Below are positions 14,501 to 29,469 of a DNA stretch of 64,000 nt, one piece after another (within the stretch, counting starts at the first letter, position 1; each line of letters starts with the position of its first letter). Below the pieces are notes generated by a model that was not told the DNA's origin, did no database searches, and worked only from the letters and a program-made list of their open reading frames with translations. The position numbers and the translations under genes are program-made. The stretch is from NCBI RefSeq assembly GCF_037975245.1, contig NC_092580.1, positions 2,323,501 to 2,387,500 of the forward strand, read 5' to 3'. This DNA is from Apostichopus japonicus. Lineage: Eukaryota > Echinodermata > Holothuroidea > Aspidochirotida > Stichopodidae.

Positions 14501-17500
14501 ATATCATTTTTTGATGACGCACGCTATGCGTGGAGGATATTGTCAGTTATGGCAATGATTCAATGTGTTATATTTCAAGCAGAAACCAAACAGTAAGGTT
14601 ATAAAAGTAAAGCAGAGATTTAAAAGTCATAGCCTTGGTGAAATATATCCATAAATCCACTGCCTTCTATTTGAAGAGAAAAGAAGGGATAATGATATAA
14701 CAGTATTAAGCAAGTTACTTTTCACTTGCATAACTTGAGTTAAGGGCGATATATAGAGATATGGGGGTTTCAACATGCCTACAACACTAGAGGTTTATGG
14801 ATTGTTTGCCAATTTTAATCTCCCTAACCAGCCTCTCTTTAAATTGTTCAAATTTGTTTTTTTTCAGCGATGCTTTTAGTACCTATACGACAAGTGCAAA
14901 TATCAGAAAGCAAATCTTAAAACAGTGACAAAAGAACATCAATTTCTGCTGCCCATGAAATGTTGTCAGTTATATTACTTCATCTATAGGTTAAATGTAT
15001 ATTTCCTTGAAAAGTGTCGTAAAATAGCAGTACTTCAGAGCTGTTGTTTATTTCTGAATGTAAAATGTTTGAGGTTTCAAGGAAAAGACAAATTGCGCAA
15101 GCTCATTGCAGCGACACAAAGATGTATACGTCCGTGCATACAGTAAAGCAGGTCGACGCATGTAACACCAATACCTCTTTACTGATCACCGCGTATCTCC
15201 TAAATTATCCATCGGATATGCACTCGGGGCTACAATCATGTTTCAGTTTCCAGTAATAACTATCAATCTTATCAAACAAAACTACTAGGGAGGACAAACA
15301 AATATCTGATTGGGTAAGCATGGGTACCGATAATGCTTTCAGCATAATCAGATTAGGATAATGAGCACCAGATTTAGTCCTATCATAGTCGAGTATACGC
15401 GAGCGTCTTATATGCAAGGATTAAAATAGTTGAGCTTTCAGACACTATAGAAGTCTTGCATTCTATATATTTGACAATATGTGGTACTGAGGGAGATTGA
15501 TGTCATTTAGGCTGGAGAAGAAAAGATACGCTGCTTTTGCTATACAAATAGTGAGGAAACGTTGTTTCTCGCAGAATTGGTGTGATCCGATGTGTGTGTA
15601 TATTAATATGATGACTCATACCGTCTATGGATAAGCACTTAGTCAGATATCAACTCAATTGGTTATTTGAAGCGACGGATTATTCAACGTTTACCACAGC
15701 TGTTGCTTTATTAGCCAGCTGTATTTGCCATTCGATGTAAAACAAAACCCAGATAAACTGCATACATGACTGGCAATTAGAATTTTAAATTTATGAAACC
15801 TTAATTTGATGTTTAGTATTATTAGTCAGAGATGAACCAGAGCGGACAGCTGCTATGACAACCGGCTTTTATCTCTTTTAACATTCACGGTACAATGACT
15901 TCTCTAAACATCTAAGCTTTGTTTACCGTCACTTTCCTTACCGTCATGCACTTTTCCTGGAACTATTTGTACAAGGCGCATGAAGCTAATTACATAAGTT
16001 TATTCGTCAAGTGGGAAGGGGTGCGGCGAGATATGATATTTGGTTTAAAGCAATTTCCGTATACTTGTTGGTAAATAATCATATAGTTATACAGACATAA
16101 AGTATCATTTTACCGAAACGGTATCGAATGGGTTAGGGACGGAGGATGTGTGTGTGTGTGGGGGGGGGGGGGGGAGGGAAGGCTTCAGCAAGAAACTTTG
16201 AAAGACATCGGCCGTATTTGCATATGACATGTATGATATTAAGGTTAATGTGTGTGATCGTGTCTCTATAACGACTCCATTCGAAAAGAATGAAATTAAA
16301 CCTACTCCGGTTTTTATATGTTATAAATATATAGGAAAATTCTTCTTTTTCAAATTTTAAACTATAACACTTCAATATTTGATATTTAAGTTACATTAAC
16401 GTTGAGGACACCTATAGACTTTATCATACGTTGGCTCTCTCATAACAACTGATTAGGGTAAATGTTCTTGTTTACTTTCAAAAACCTGAGATTTCCCTTT
16501 AGTTTTCATGCTTTTGTGCCTGACTTATACTGACTGACGTCATTGACTACATTTCTGAAAATTTCTTTCGATGGACGCCTTCACAAGAAATGTTAAAAAC
16601 TTGTTAAAATGATGTGTCCATTGTGTACTTCAATATCAAGTACAATATTATAAACTAAAACACTTTGCTAAGTCCTTTCAGAATAGATCGTTTTTTTTAA
16701 CACTTTACACAATGAAAATATACCCTGGACTATGTGTGTTATAACATGCTCAACTGTACTGTTTTCTCTTTATTTCCATATTGTAGCCATGCTTATTATT
16801 CACACGCTGCAGGTTGTACAACATGTTGTATACTTCGGTACTATACTTTAGCCTAACGCATCGAGATGTGACCCATAATTTCCCCGAAGCCACATTACCT
16901 GCGTCATAACAATATATCTTCTCCACCAGGCCTCGGTGTCGTTACGATCTGGCAGTTCATTCCTCGATTCATTATAGTTCCCAACTTTTATTCATTATTT
17001 CCAATCAACAACGAGCATATATACAGCAAAACATGTTATTCATATTTTGGTATTTATATTCACTATTGAGTTCCTCTCTTCTATGATTCAATTAATTGTC
17101 GTATTATTCTTTTCTTCATCAACGTAGAAGAATCTAAACAGAATGAACTACAAAGAAGGCTGAGTAAAATCACAAATTTTAGTTCATATTTTTTTTGCGT
17201 CAAGTCATGCTATACGTTTGATATCACTTCGTGCCATGAGAGTTTTTTTAATTTATGTTCAGTCTGGAAACCGAATTTAGGCCAAGAGTATAGAGTATAT
17301 CATAGATTCTCCTCTCAATACTATACTGTTGAGGGCAAGTAACTGTCCTAATTTCATGTTGCTGTGTTTTCTAATGCATTTCTATTTCCATCTCTCTATA
17401 GATCCTTCACTAAATGCGCATTTGGGCGGAGAAATCTAAATCAAAAGAGTTTGAGATGGATTTCTGCAATAAGTGGGGCAAGCGTTGACTGATAACAAAA

Positions 17501-17650
17501 AACCACCATAAAACCATATCGAGACACCATCCTCGTGGGAGGTTGGACCGCTAGCATGCTTGAGGACTTCAAGAAGAGAGAGAATAGTAAAACAAAATTG
17601 GAAGCGATCACCAAAAAACTACGAGATGTCTTTTCGTGAATGAGAATCGC
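11577..17650. other. Gene-free segment
   Basis: No exon with splice signals or a recognisable protein motif was found. Homopolymer tracts occur at 14310-14323 and 16161-16175. The region at 13622-13905 is a degenerate repeat listed separately. Confidence 0.45.
13622..13905. repeat. Degenerate ACTTGA/TGACTTG-type repeat
   Basis: Three clean copies of ACACTTGATCT are followed by about 230 bp in which GACTTG, ACTTGC or TCAAAT words recur every 10-20 bp on one strand. The pattern is too regular for chance but too diverged to fix a unit. It looks like a decayed simple-sequence array. Confidence 0.6.
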
Positions 17651-17659
17651 TTCAATCAC

Positions 17660-18387
17660 TATGGTAACACACTCTCGAGTAATCAGCGACCGCGACTACT
17701 ATTTACTCAGTTCGATATAGGTACATCAGTGAGTGGTCAGTTTGTCACACACACTCACTCGGTTTGGAAGATTTGATAGCATTGCACGCGGACAAGCCAC
17801 TATACAAGAAAGCAAATCGGCCTGCCGCCACTTCAACTCCGCCGGGATATTATCATTACTATTTGTTCTGAGCGATAGACAAGCCTGCAATAATTAACTC
17901 AGCTTCGGGCTTGAATAAATTTTTCTATTAAAACAACGACGGTAGATGCAACCCACATTATAATATGAATCGACGTCTCCGCGCTTGTCAAACGACGTAT
18001 AAATACAACTTGTTTGATATTATTTTGGGGGGCATGCATGTTCTATAGTGACAACTTTCGCATATACCGGACCAGTGTTCCTTTCGTGGGGAATATTTTC
18101 ACAATCATGGAGAATAAATGGAGTACAGTTGAAATTGGACAATTACAGAGGAAAACCACTGATACGTGATGAAATGACAGGAGTACGTTGTGTCGTGGTC
18201 TGCTGTATAATGAGCGTAACATAGAATATAGTATAACGATAATAGTGCCGGCTTTTACTGCTTTATGAGAGGCAGAAACTATATTCCATTGTTTGTCCTG
18301 CTGGCGTGTTAAGTCACATTTTTATTCGGAGTATTTTGAATTTCTTTCCGATTTTGTTTTTTCTTTTCTGCATTTTTGGGCCCCGGT
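17660..18387 (+). promoter_or_regulatory. Candidate promoter/5' UTR region of the tetraspan gene
   Basis: The 700 bp before the first coding exon is richer in CpG and GC than its surroundings, for example around 17670-17860 and 17960-18000. It would hold the promoter and 5' UTR. I could not place a TATA box, a start site or an upstream non-coding exon with confidence, so this is positional inference. Confidence 0.3.
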
Positions 18388-18771
18388 ATGCCCGAGTATG
18401 AAGGGTCCAACAGCTCGCGGTCCACTGGACCTGCTTTATCCTTTCCACGAACCTCTAGGAGCTCCCGAAGTTCCAGTTTACCAGAGCTGCGGTATTTTCA
18501 TCCGGATCAGAGCATTTCTACTCCTCTCAAGGAGTTGTCGGAGCAAGGAGATAACGTCTCCACACAAATCCATTTCCCAGTTTCGGATCCAAAGCCCACA
18601 GACAGAGGAATACGGAATCAGAAATATACGTTGGATTGTTGCTCGCTTCCTATGTGCCTGGTGACACTGCAAATCTTGGCAGGAATTACGATTGTTGTAG
18701 CGGCAATAACAATGCTGTTAATGACACCGTCAGTGGCGGACCGTGATGCACCGTATTGGGCCGGTATAGTG
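18388..18771 (+). CDS. Tetraspan exon 1 (residues 1-128)
   Basis: It runs from the ATG at 18388 to the donor GTAAGT at 18772 and ends on a complete codon. It encodes the Ser-rich N terminus, span 1 and the first residues of span 2. An upstream TTG at 18376 extends the frame but is an unlikely start in an animal. Confidence 0.72.
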
Positions 18772-20383
18772 GTAAGTTTCACCTTATCAGGGTAAACTCT
18801 CATTGAAAGGAATTCTTGCATTGCCTGAACATAATGCGAGTGTTGTGATCTGATCTAATACATATTGATATGGTTACATTGTTGTTATTAATGGATTAGT
18901 ATCCATGTTCGATATAAGAAGAAGGAGGAAGAAGAAGATGAAATAACACTATATCTTCAACATTTTACAACATATCGGTATCTCTCAACCTGTACAAAAT
19001 ACTTCCATTCACGTGAGAAAAACAACAACTATGTACTATTTACTACACATTGAACAAAACGGCTGATGTTACAAGTCAACCATGTATGATGTTATGTTTG
19101 ATTCAAACACAATAGTCATCAATCTTTAGAAGGTGAAGACACGATCTGATTTTGGTTCTGTAAAATCTCATAGTACCTAATGACAAAGAACCATTGAAGA
19201 AGGTGAAGCTTAGAAATATCGTTAATGAATTCTAGTTTATACACTGGGATCTTACCCCCTCTGTTACCCATCTGTTACCCCTCTGTTACCCCTCTGCCAC
19301 CCCTCTGTTAATCTAGGGTCTCCCCTCCACATAGAGAACCCATCCATTATAAGAGGCAAATCTTTGCTGCCAAGAATACTTCACGTTTGTCTCCCATTTC
19401 TTCACTGCCAATGCAGTAGATTGTTATATAATATTAAGAACTATTTAATTGTCAAGGTTTGTATCACTCTAAATGCTTGCAGCCTCCCTGATGGTGTTTA
19501 ACTTCAAACATACAGACAGTCAAAGGAATCTCTTTAAGAGCTGGTTGGAAATAAAATGATTTTTTAAGAAACAAATCAGTTCCATATAAATTAGTATCGA
19601 CACGACTTTTAACTTTTCACATGAGGCATAGAGTTCATCATGCCTTATTGATCGTTGTATAACATTGGATATTCGTGCTTAACACAATCCACACAAACAT
19701 TGGATATAGTTACACACGGAACAAAAATTTACGACACGTGGGATACTTTAATTCTGCGAAACAATAAGGCCTTTTAATGAGCGTAGGCAACAATAAATTA
19801 AATACTGTATGTTTGTATCGGTTGAACACGTGCGTCGTTGGGCGAAGGGTTCCTCCCTCCCACCCTGACCTCCCCCCCCCCCGCCCTCCCTGCCCTACAA
19901 CCCTGCCCTCCCTCCCTGCCCTTTTTCCTCTTATCAGATGAGAAATGCGGATATTGGGGGTGGTGCAGAACATGCCACATATTAGTCTCTGAATTCTACC
20001 CTTTATAAACTACACAATTTTTAATAACGAAATTGTGGTTGATCGTACGTTAATCTAAATATATAAGCTTTGTGTTGAGTATTAAAGCAATTAGCAAATG
20101 TGTGCAGAGTTATTTGGTGAATTCGACTGCAATTATTTCCCATGCATACCCTATAGAGATTTAACACATGCAGGCTTTATTTTATGATAGCCGTCTTCTT
20201 TCTCTGCGAGTTTGTAAATATATAGCTGGAAATAAAATTCCATATCTCATATTACCACGTTAACAGTTGTTGCGGGTACCCGAAACTCTTCAGTCATTGG
20301 AATTTGATGAAAACTGAAAAACATTCATGCAATGGAAATAATAAAAATAATTCCATGCAAGGTACGCTTTATGCATCTGAACG

Positions 20384-20418
<35 letters not shown>

Positions 20419-23400
20419 AAACAGAGTGGATGATATATACCAGAAAATGAGTATTGCAGTAAGTGGGAGTGGGGAGGGTTGGGAGGGTGGGGGTTGTACA
20501 TAAATATACAATGAACAGGTATATATGAATCACATGATAACTCTGTACACACAGCTATCAGATCAAAATATTTTTGCAGCAGATATTGCGACCCAGGGCT
20601 TATTGCCTTTAGATAACTGCGGGAGGTTTGTTATAAGAAACACCTTTGTATCATACAGTGTACACTACATATGGCGATTGACAATCTGCGCTGGCATTAT
20701 GAGATAGATAAAACATGTCTGTCTCCATAATAAAAAGTACATTTAGTAAACTTTGAATTCATGCTTAAACTGAAACTCATGTTAATGTCACAAGTACAAA
20801 CATAAACATGATATAAACAAGATTAAAGTAAAAAGGAACATTTGGTTCAATAGTACTTATATTAAATTAACTGAACTATTTAAAGCATTTTTAACAAATT
20901 TTTAGCGATACAAGGTGCAGTGAACATAAAAAAAAACAATTAGTGCGGTATACCAAGGCTAGTGATAAACTATATGTATTGATTTAAAAATAGCTTCAAT
21001 CACATTGAGTTGTGAACGTGAGTAATGAAAGAACTTTACTACTTTAAGGCGCCATGTGACGTCAGAACACCAAATTAATATGCAAGAAGAGTATTCAAGA
21101 GCCTGTTTTTGTCTTTTTCATCGTGTAATTGCAACAATTATGTGACATACATTTTACGTAAGTGGATATTTCAGTTATGTCTTCAACAATGTTAACATAC
21201 GTCTACTATAGATGAATGACACGTTGTGCATGCGTGGTGTTTAAACGTGTATTTGTTATAGGTTCATTGGGATAAACACATACATACATTGTAACAGTCG
21301 AGAATATATATCGACCGTATAAGGACTCATAGCATCAGATGTCAGTTTCACATCAGCTTAACTGAATCAGACCAGAAAAAGTATTGAAGAAATAATCTTT
21401 AGTTTCCTCCGACTTGGCGAAGTGACACTTCCCCCCCCCCCCCCCCGTTTCCTCTGTGAATTAAATTGTCATTACTCCATCCTAACTCAAAGACAAGAAC
21501 ATCAGCTTACAGAAAAGAAAATCGATGTTAAAGTGATTAGGGGGTTAAAAATATCTTCTATTGGATTACATCAATAGAGCTCAGAGACCATGCGTGCAAT
21601 GCCACTTCAAGGTATATGCGAGGATGATTCTAATACGCTATACAAATATACGTAGACGACAGACAATACTCGTAGACACGATACAGTATGTAGCGTCGGT
21701 TCATATAACTATTATTAACTGTATGGTATTGAGGGAGATTGATAAAGAATAACAAGTCTTACTGGGGATAACAAGTCTAACAAGTCTTACTGGGGAAGCG
21801 ATCTTCGTACTTGATTGTAAAATGGGAGCAATCACAATACCAAGTACATCCTACTGTATTTTATATCAAGACTGCATAAATACAATCAAGTATTTTCATC
21901 ACGGTTAGATATCAGTCTACGTAGATGCTGTCATTAAATTTGCTGAAACCATCAACGAAGCTCTCTCAAAGTTGACTCATAACTTCAACAGTAACCCGTA
22001 TATAAGATGCATGTTTGCTAGCCTACTCGACAAATAAACCATGTGTACCCGCCCACGTACATGCGTTTGTCCACTTAGAGGAAGCATTACAAAATTGTAA
22101 CGTTAATTGAATCGTAATGCATAGGGATGTAATGTAAAAACTCACTACATATATACGATATCGTACACGGTATAAACACCTGTGTGTTTACATTGGTAAT
22201 ATATTATGTGTGTGCTCTTTATGCATACACAAAACAGCTGGATTAAACTATAATAAATGTACGGAGAGATGGAAACATGCAGAATTTACTAGTCAAACGT
22301 ACTAATTTAATCGAGATTAATTATACATATATGCACAAAGTTTTTTTTAAATTTTATTTCATCTGACTTCATTTGACTACAGTGCGTGGATTAGGCATGT
22401 AACACATGTGAGCCATTCTTACAGAGATGTGTAAAATCATGTATGCTTCGGCAAGCAGTGGAAATTTCACAATAATGTCAGTTCAGCTAACACTGAATTT
22501 GCTTCTGTAACAAAGTGACATTTATGTTCCTTGTATACAAATTCCATACGAAGTACCGAAGAAAGATTATTGGGCCTATATATTTTCGTTGCCACTAACA
22601 CCATCCCTATAATAGATTCTTAAACAATGTACCCGAGGGGAACGGTGAAAGGCTGTAAACTTTTAAATTCTGAAGAGTTAAATTATTTTGGGCTTCCTTC
22701 GAGTTGATACTTTAGATTTTGATGTGACTGATGTCGATGACAACTAACCATGTATCCAGAGATTATTGATACTAATTGTCGATAGTTCCCTTCGGATAAT
22801 TCTCTCCATATTCAATAAGACAGGTTTGAAGACTAACACTTGACGATATAACTGTGTCGTCTTCCTTTCAAGAGCAAGGTTTTTTATTCTGTGAATTTTA
22901 TTGGATTGAGTTGTAGTAATAAATAATCCATACAGAAACATCAACTGTCATTTATTCGTGGAATGGATTTCGTTACAATCTATAGGGAAACCATTAAACT
23001 GGAAATGTCCGATCGTCATTGATGGAGGGAAATTCAATAGGTATTTCTTGAAATAACAGACGTGGCATGAATTAATGAGCAGAGGCATGGCCTTTCGATC
23101 TCGACAATCAGTATTGTAGTTATTATGTGTTACGCATATACTTATTTTTTTCTTTTTTGCCTCTCTATTTTGACGCAGTCACATCAGATGTAGTAATATT
23201 ATTACCAAAAAAAAAAAAATAGCTCTGCTGTTGAACAAGTTATACCTGACATACCAGATGCAGCTATAACTGGTAAATGTATACTAAATCCATTGAACCA
23301 GTGACCGTATATTAAGATCAAGATAGGAAGCTTTAATGTCCTACATTATCAAGTATTTTATGTCCAGCAATACAGACCTTTTTATATGTCTATAAAATAG

Positions 23401-26400
23401 AGTCAAAAACTCTGGTTACAGGGGTACACTCTTGCTGGTCGCAGAGGCCCACAAGAGTATCTCTGGTTGGAGGGGTACTCTTGTATTAGTAGCAGGGGCC
23501 CCAAGAAACATAGGCTTCATGCGGTTTCACGGGGCAAAGCCCCGGTACTCTACGATAAGATGTGTATTGATCTCTCTAAAAGATTTCAACCCCCCCCCCC
23601 CCAAAAAAAAAAAAAAAAAAAAAGAAACTGCAAAGCAAGCTATTCGGGTAAATTTCCCGATGGAGTTCCTACATCTTTGCTTCAGTCCTCGATAAATGTC
23701 TAATTTTCACGGTTTCTTATACTATCATATACTGTATGAACCGTATATCATAACGTGTACTCTCCACCACACACACACATGGCTCATCAATTTACCAGTA
23801 GTCGTTCAACTTGACAATTTATCTGACTTTTCAAGTAGGCCCGTAATACAACCCCGTGATATATGCACAATGTCAAGTCGGAAAACACTCGTAAATATCA
23901 ATGTCTTAGCAACCAGTTTAATTATTAATATTTACAAACCGTCAATAGTATTTAATAAACCAAGACCTGGGATAGCAATTATTGCGAATAATTTCATTCT
24001 ATACGTGATACACTGAAGTAACTTACTTACGTCAAGCCAGCATGTTGTATATTCTGTTAGGGAAACTACAAACAATACAGAAGGAAGCTATAAATCATAA
24101 ACTTTTACTATCACCACCACATGAAAGGCTTGACAGTCAGCAGATGTTAATGCAATGCTAATTGGTAAAATGTTTGCTCATTAGTTTAACCGGGTCTGCG
24201 TGATATGATTTGTCTAATCTCTCTGGGTGAAAGTTAACTCCCTGCAGTGGTGAAGGTGCATTTACAACACGGTCAAGTGACCTTTTACCTGGAGTCGTCC
24301 CAAGCTGGGAGAATTAAGATATTAAACTTGTTAAGTCGTAAATAAATTCAAGAAAGGAAACTTTAGCGATTAGGAACTCGGTATTTGTCTTATAAAATAA
24401 TACATATCACAAAGCGTATCTGTCTTAATAACATATAACTGATATTTACTGTACAAGACTGACTTGTATGCTTGGACTGTTATAGATGCATCGTATTAAT
24501 ATATATTGCATGTATACCGTTAACCTTCACTATATAACTCATTTGTTTTATGTCACATGCATGCATGCATAGGCTACATGTGTAATTTCTAGTTGTTTTC
24601 TTCTTCAAAATCAAAACCATATCGGACAGCTGATAGGCTATAATAGCTTTGTTGATTAGGTTATGTACAAAAGTGTTGATTTAAGTTGGTAAATAACGAG
24701 TATGCAATAGCATATGTGTCAATAAATCAAAAGAGATACGAATGGCATATGTTTCCTTGCTCTTGATAAAGAGAATATTGTCATTAATCTGGTAGATAGT
24801 TCTTTGATTTTAAACAATATTGTTATGGGTGGCGGGTGTCACAACTATCGGGTTAATTATATATACGGCCTTAGAGTTACGGTACGTGTTATACGGTAGT
24901 TGCCATGGTATATGAAGTAACATGAAGACTGTGAATTTAACCATGTATAAACAATACATCGTCATCGCTGCTGACTACGCTCTCCACTTCCCTCCCTCTC
25001 CCTCCCTTCCCCTCCCTGCCTCTCCCTCCCTCTCCCCCACCTCCACCTCTCCCTTCCGCCTTCTCTCCCCATGTTACCCAAAATCCATAATGCCCAGACG
25101 AACTGTTGGATTTTATGCAGTAATATTAGATTTTGGAAGTGTTTATCATATACCTGTATACTACTGTGCCAACGTAACCTCTTTGTATCATATCAACTTG
25201 ACAACGGATCTGGTACATATGTGTGATAGAATACTTAAAGGGCTTTATCGGTGGCTGAAAGGGATTGTTTAATAAAAAATGTCTGAAATTCGTCTGTATA
25301 TGAGTCAAACTCGCATTCTCTCATATATAGCATATTGTATGGCGAATCTTTAAAAATTATTGCTATTTTGTGAATACATCTCGCAAGAAAAGAGTGACTG
25401 ATGTCCTCAGGGCAATTCAGATGAAAATGCTGTTTGGTTTGGTGTTTTGGTATAATAATATTATATTCACTAAGTTATTCACAAATCTTCTACAAAAATG
25501 TTGCACTCTATGAAATTCCGATTACTACAGAGAACATTGACTGCTTAGTTAACTTTCCAAAGTTAGCATATTTTAAAGGTAGTGGGTGTAGGCCCCAAAT
25601 TATAGCACCCTATAATTGCTAGAAGTTTTCAAAAAGTACTTTTCTGGAGGTCTTTACTCTCCAAATTGTTCTCAGACATTCTAAATTAACACAAAAGATG
25701 TTTGAATGTCACAGTGGGGTAAATTTCGTCCATTGTGAGAACAAAAATAGTTAAAAGAATTTTTACCAAAGGTGACCATATTTGAAAAATCTGGCATATT
25801 TGGGGCCAATACAGCATAATTTTAAGAATAAATCAAAAAAGAAGATTATGTTAAGGAAGTAAAGCTTTTGAAGAATAGCTACCATGAAGACATCACAGGA
25901 CACCCACTGAGGTCCACTTCAGGGAAGAATCGGCGGTTCAGCCAGTCATAATAAGTTACATTAAATCAACCATATCCAGTGCTATAGAAACGAGACACTA
26001 CTGAGATGTGTTTTTCGAGGTGGAATATTTTTTTCATTTCGATATTAGAGTCACAATGCCTGCCACTAGAATATCCCTTTAATTTTGGCAGGTGCCGATT
26101 TTACATTTTTGCCAATCAAAGTCACTAAAAGTATATACTTAATCTCTGTTTATGTTAACATATCTATAGCGATAAGGGGATATGTGGACAGTGTCGTGCC
26201 CCCACTGTATTAAGGACATTTTTTTATAATAAAAAAAAACTGTGAAATTCAATTAGTGAATAAGGATCAATTCCTGGCGTTTGCCTCAGTTAACTTTGTT
26301 TGCTTAAATCCGGTTTGCTAAATTGGTTCGTCTTGAGACCCGAATATCAAATACTTCACCGTGCCATTTTTCTGGTTGTTTATTTATTCACTTCTTGACT

Positions 26401-29375
26401 TGAATGATTTTTTTTGTAATTCTTTCTGTCAAATGTCCAACACTACTCCTCTTATATAAATACTCGTGCGTGACAATCTGAAGAATCAAACGATACTATA
26501 CTTTTGTTATATACTGGAAAATTAGTAAGACAAGTGGAAAGCTGCCAATATAAACATTGATGAAACTGATGAAATCAAGTAGGTTTCATTAAACCGCTCT
26601 ATATATACTATATAACTGATCACTTCGGCAAAATCGCCGTCACAAAGGAAGGCCATCACTTACCTGAGTATATATATTAGGCAACACCAGGGTTTAAATT
26701 TAGCTATTGCAAATAACGTTACCAGGCGATGATAAGAGCGAATTATTATTTTTGATCTTATTGTGGGCGGTGTGATGGAAAAGACGTGCTTTTTTAAAAT
26801 GGTTCTTGAAAATAACAATAACAATATAATCATAATTTATTAACCATGTTGTTGCGGATGGCTCAATGCGGTATGTTACAAAATGCTCAATATAACTATA
26901 TCGTCGGTTTGTCTTTGTAGGAATGAAAATTATTATTATAGGAGGTATAGTTATGATTTTGAGGTTCAGAGAAATTCTCCAGATAAAATTAATTTACCAC
27001 AGTTGCCAGACTACTTATTATTATTATTGTTATAACTATTATTACTATTATTATTATTATACCTCCAATTAACATAAATGAGAGTAAAACCACGTTAAAA
27101 CCATTGAAATTTAACCATGATCGATTTAGAGGATGACGTCAGCGTGGTATATAAAGAAGAAGAAGAATCTAATTTAGAAATATGTAACATATATGTAACA
27201 GACGTGTTCAGATAAATATCCTTTGAGGGGCTTTGAGAGACCTACAAATCATTATCGTAGAAATCATCTCTCTTAGATTACACAACCACCCCAAACATGC
27301 AATTTGACTTTATCTGTAAAAGTAGACGTATATTTTTAACACAATATCATATATCTCACACACTAATCCCGAATGAAGAGATAAGATATCCCACTATAAG
27401 CTGTTTAAGTCAACTGTTGTGATATTATATATATATATTTCTGTGTTTTATCATTCATATATCATTACCTTCGTAGTTATTACACAGTTTATGACATCCT
27501 GATCCACTGGTGATAATGGGTTTCTCTTTACATCCTTACAGCTGCTGTTGACTGGAGGAGTAGGCCTATACTTCAATGCAATAAAACGAGGTATATACGA
27601 GCGAAGTCGGAGGGGAGTCTTTATTAAAGTAAGTCCATCTTTATTGACAATGTCGATTACTATTTTGTAGCTTAATGTTGAGTCATAAGTTGAAGTTGAT
27701 TCTACATTCACTGACTGTCTTCTGTTACGTTAACTCCCTTTGGCTGTCTTTCCAACAGTTGAAGGGTATTCAAGTATCATACAGGTAAGCAGATTCGCGA
27801 TATTTATGTAAATGTGTGATTAGAGGTATACGGTACCTGACGCTGACTAAGGGCGAATCCATGGTATATGCGTGCGTGCGTGTGTGTTCGCGCGCAGGCT
27901 GGGCACCCCTCCTTTCACCAATTATAGATTCTGACCTACTTTATGGCCTAAATATACCTCAAACTACCACCAGCTCTATATTATTATTTGTTTTCCTTGG
28001 GGGGGGGGGGGGGTCCCACGCACACCCTACATGGGAATCGGCATCAGCGACCATCATGGCCACACACCCTTCTTTTTAAAATCCGGAAGTTGTTTCAAAG
28101 TTACTATCATTGCAAACGATATATGAGGCTTGTCCATGCACAATTCTTATCTAAAATCTGTTCCATGTATGTAGCTTCATATGGGACACTTGACCATAAC
28201 ATATAGGGATACGGTTATTGTAAGGAAACACAACCTTCATTGTATCTGCCGCCATCGATAGCTTAGATGGCGTTTCACTCGTGTGTAGTTAGAGCCTTAA
28301 TAAAAACATAAACATAATTACAAATAAAAGTATCTCATAAACAGATAAATGTTTCAATTTTTAAAATAGCAGTAGCAACATTTATGTCAAATATTAGTCT
28401 CAAACATCTGCACACCGGGTTTTGCTTTTAGAGTTAGATGCCTGTGCATGAATGCCTATACCACACACGATTCATTGATATGCATTTTTTTGTTTGTGTG
28501 TAGCGATTCCTTAACACATTTGCGACCTAAGGCGTCACACGAACAAACCAGCGATTAAAAGCTCCAAGCGGAACGGAATAATATAACCAAATTGTATCAA
28601 ATATGCCATTCAAGTACATTTTAGATTTCCCTGGGGATTTTTATCCTACCAATTATTGGCAAACAATCAACATTCAACTTCCGTAGACAACCTTAAGTTG
28701 AAGGAAAAAGCAAGAGCTAGATTTCCTAAAAAAAAAATACAGAATTATTTAAATTTCCATTAAAGTGAGGTTGTGGAAAGGATATATATATGCAAAGGTG
28801 ATTTTAACATTTCTTAATTTGATACGTGTTGGAAGGCGAAAGGGAAAAACTGAAGGAGCGGAGGATATTGAGGAATGTAAACGTGATGTCTAACACTTAA
28901 TTTGATAACTTACCAAGGACTGTCCAACTAATTACTAATCTGATCCTTTAAGGCCCGTCTGTAAAGACTGTTATTAGTTTGTTATGGTATCACTTAACGT
29001 TAATGTTTTCCCCAACATTTCAATTAAGAACTAATAAGGCATTAGTAAGATATTGCCATGCACGTTCTGGTCAAGTTGGATAGTAGTTCCTTAACCACTT
29101 CGGTCTATTATAAACGTACAGGTATATCGTGTTTACACTCTAATAGTTTTCACACACATAGTCTCAAGAATTCCCTTGTTTACAACCAAGATCTTATAAG
29201 ACGCAAACGCATTTGCTCCAACCCATGTGACTATCAACACAAGGTATCCATTTTAACTGGTTATTTCTTGAACGTCGGATACCCCTTTCAATTAATTAGA
29301 CAGGGTGTTTCTAAGGCCGACAAATTGAGCCGTGTGGACTTATTACAATTCAAGTCCAAAAATCCCAACACACGC

Positions 29376-29469
<94 letters not shown>

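Larger units (their letters stand above)
18772..27541 (+). other. Tetraspan intron 1 (8.77 kb)
   Basis: Bounded by GTAAGT and a pyrimidine-rich acceptor ending TTACAG. It contains a 13-bp CTGTTACCC-type array (19250-19315), a C-rich tract at 19852-19925, short (TA)n at 20385-20416, poly-C at 21430-21446, and a C13-A21 tract at 23590-23623. It also holds a CT-rich low-complexity stretch at 24986-25072. I see no further exon or gene. Confidence 0.6.

Noticed and set aside
27759-27784. A possible 26-bp micro-exon with TTCCAACAG before and GTAAGC after
   Set aside because: It would shift the frame of the tetraspan gene and bring a stop early in exon 3, whereas joining exon 2 directly to exon 3 is in frame. 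It might be a rare poison exon, but there is no evidence.
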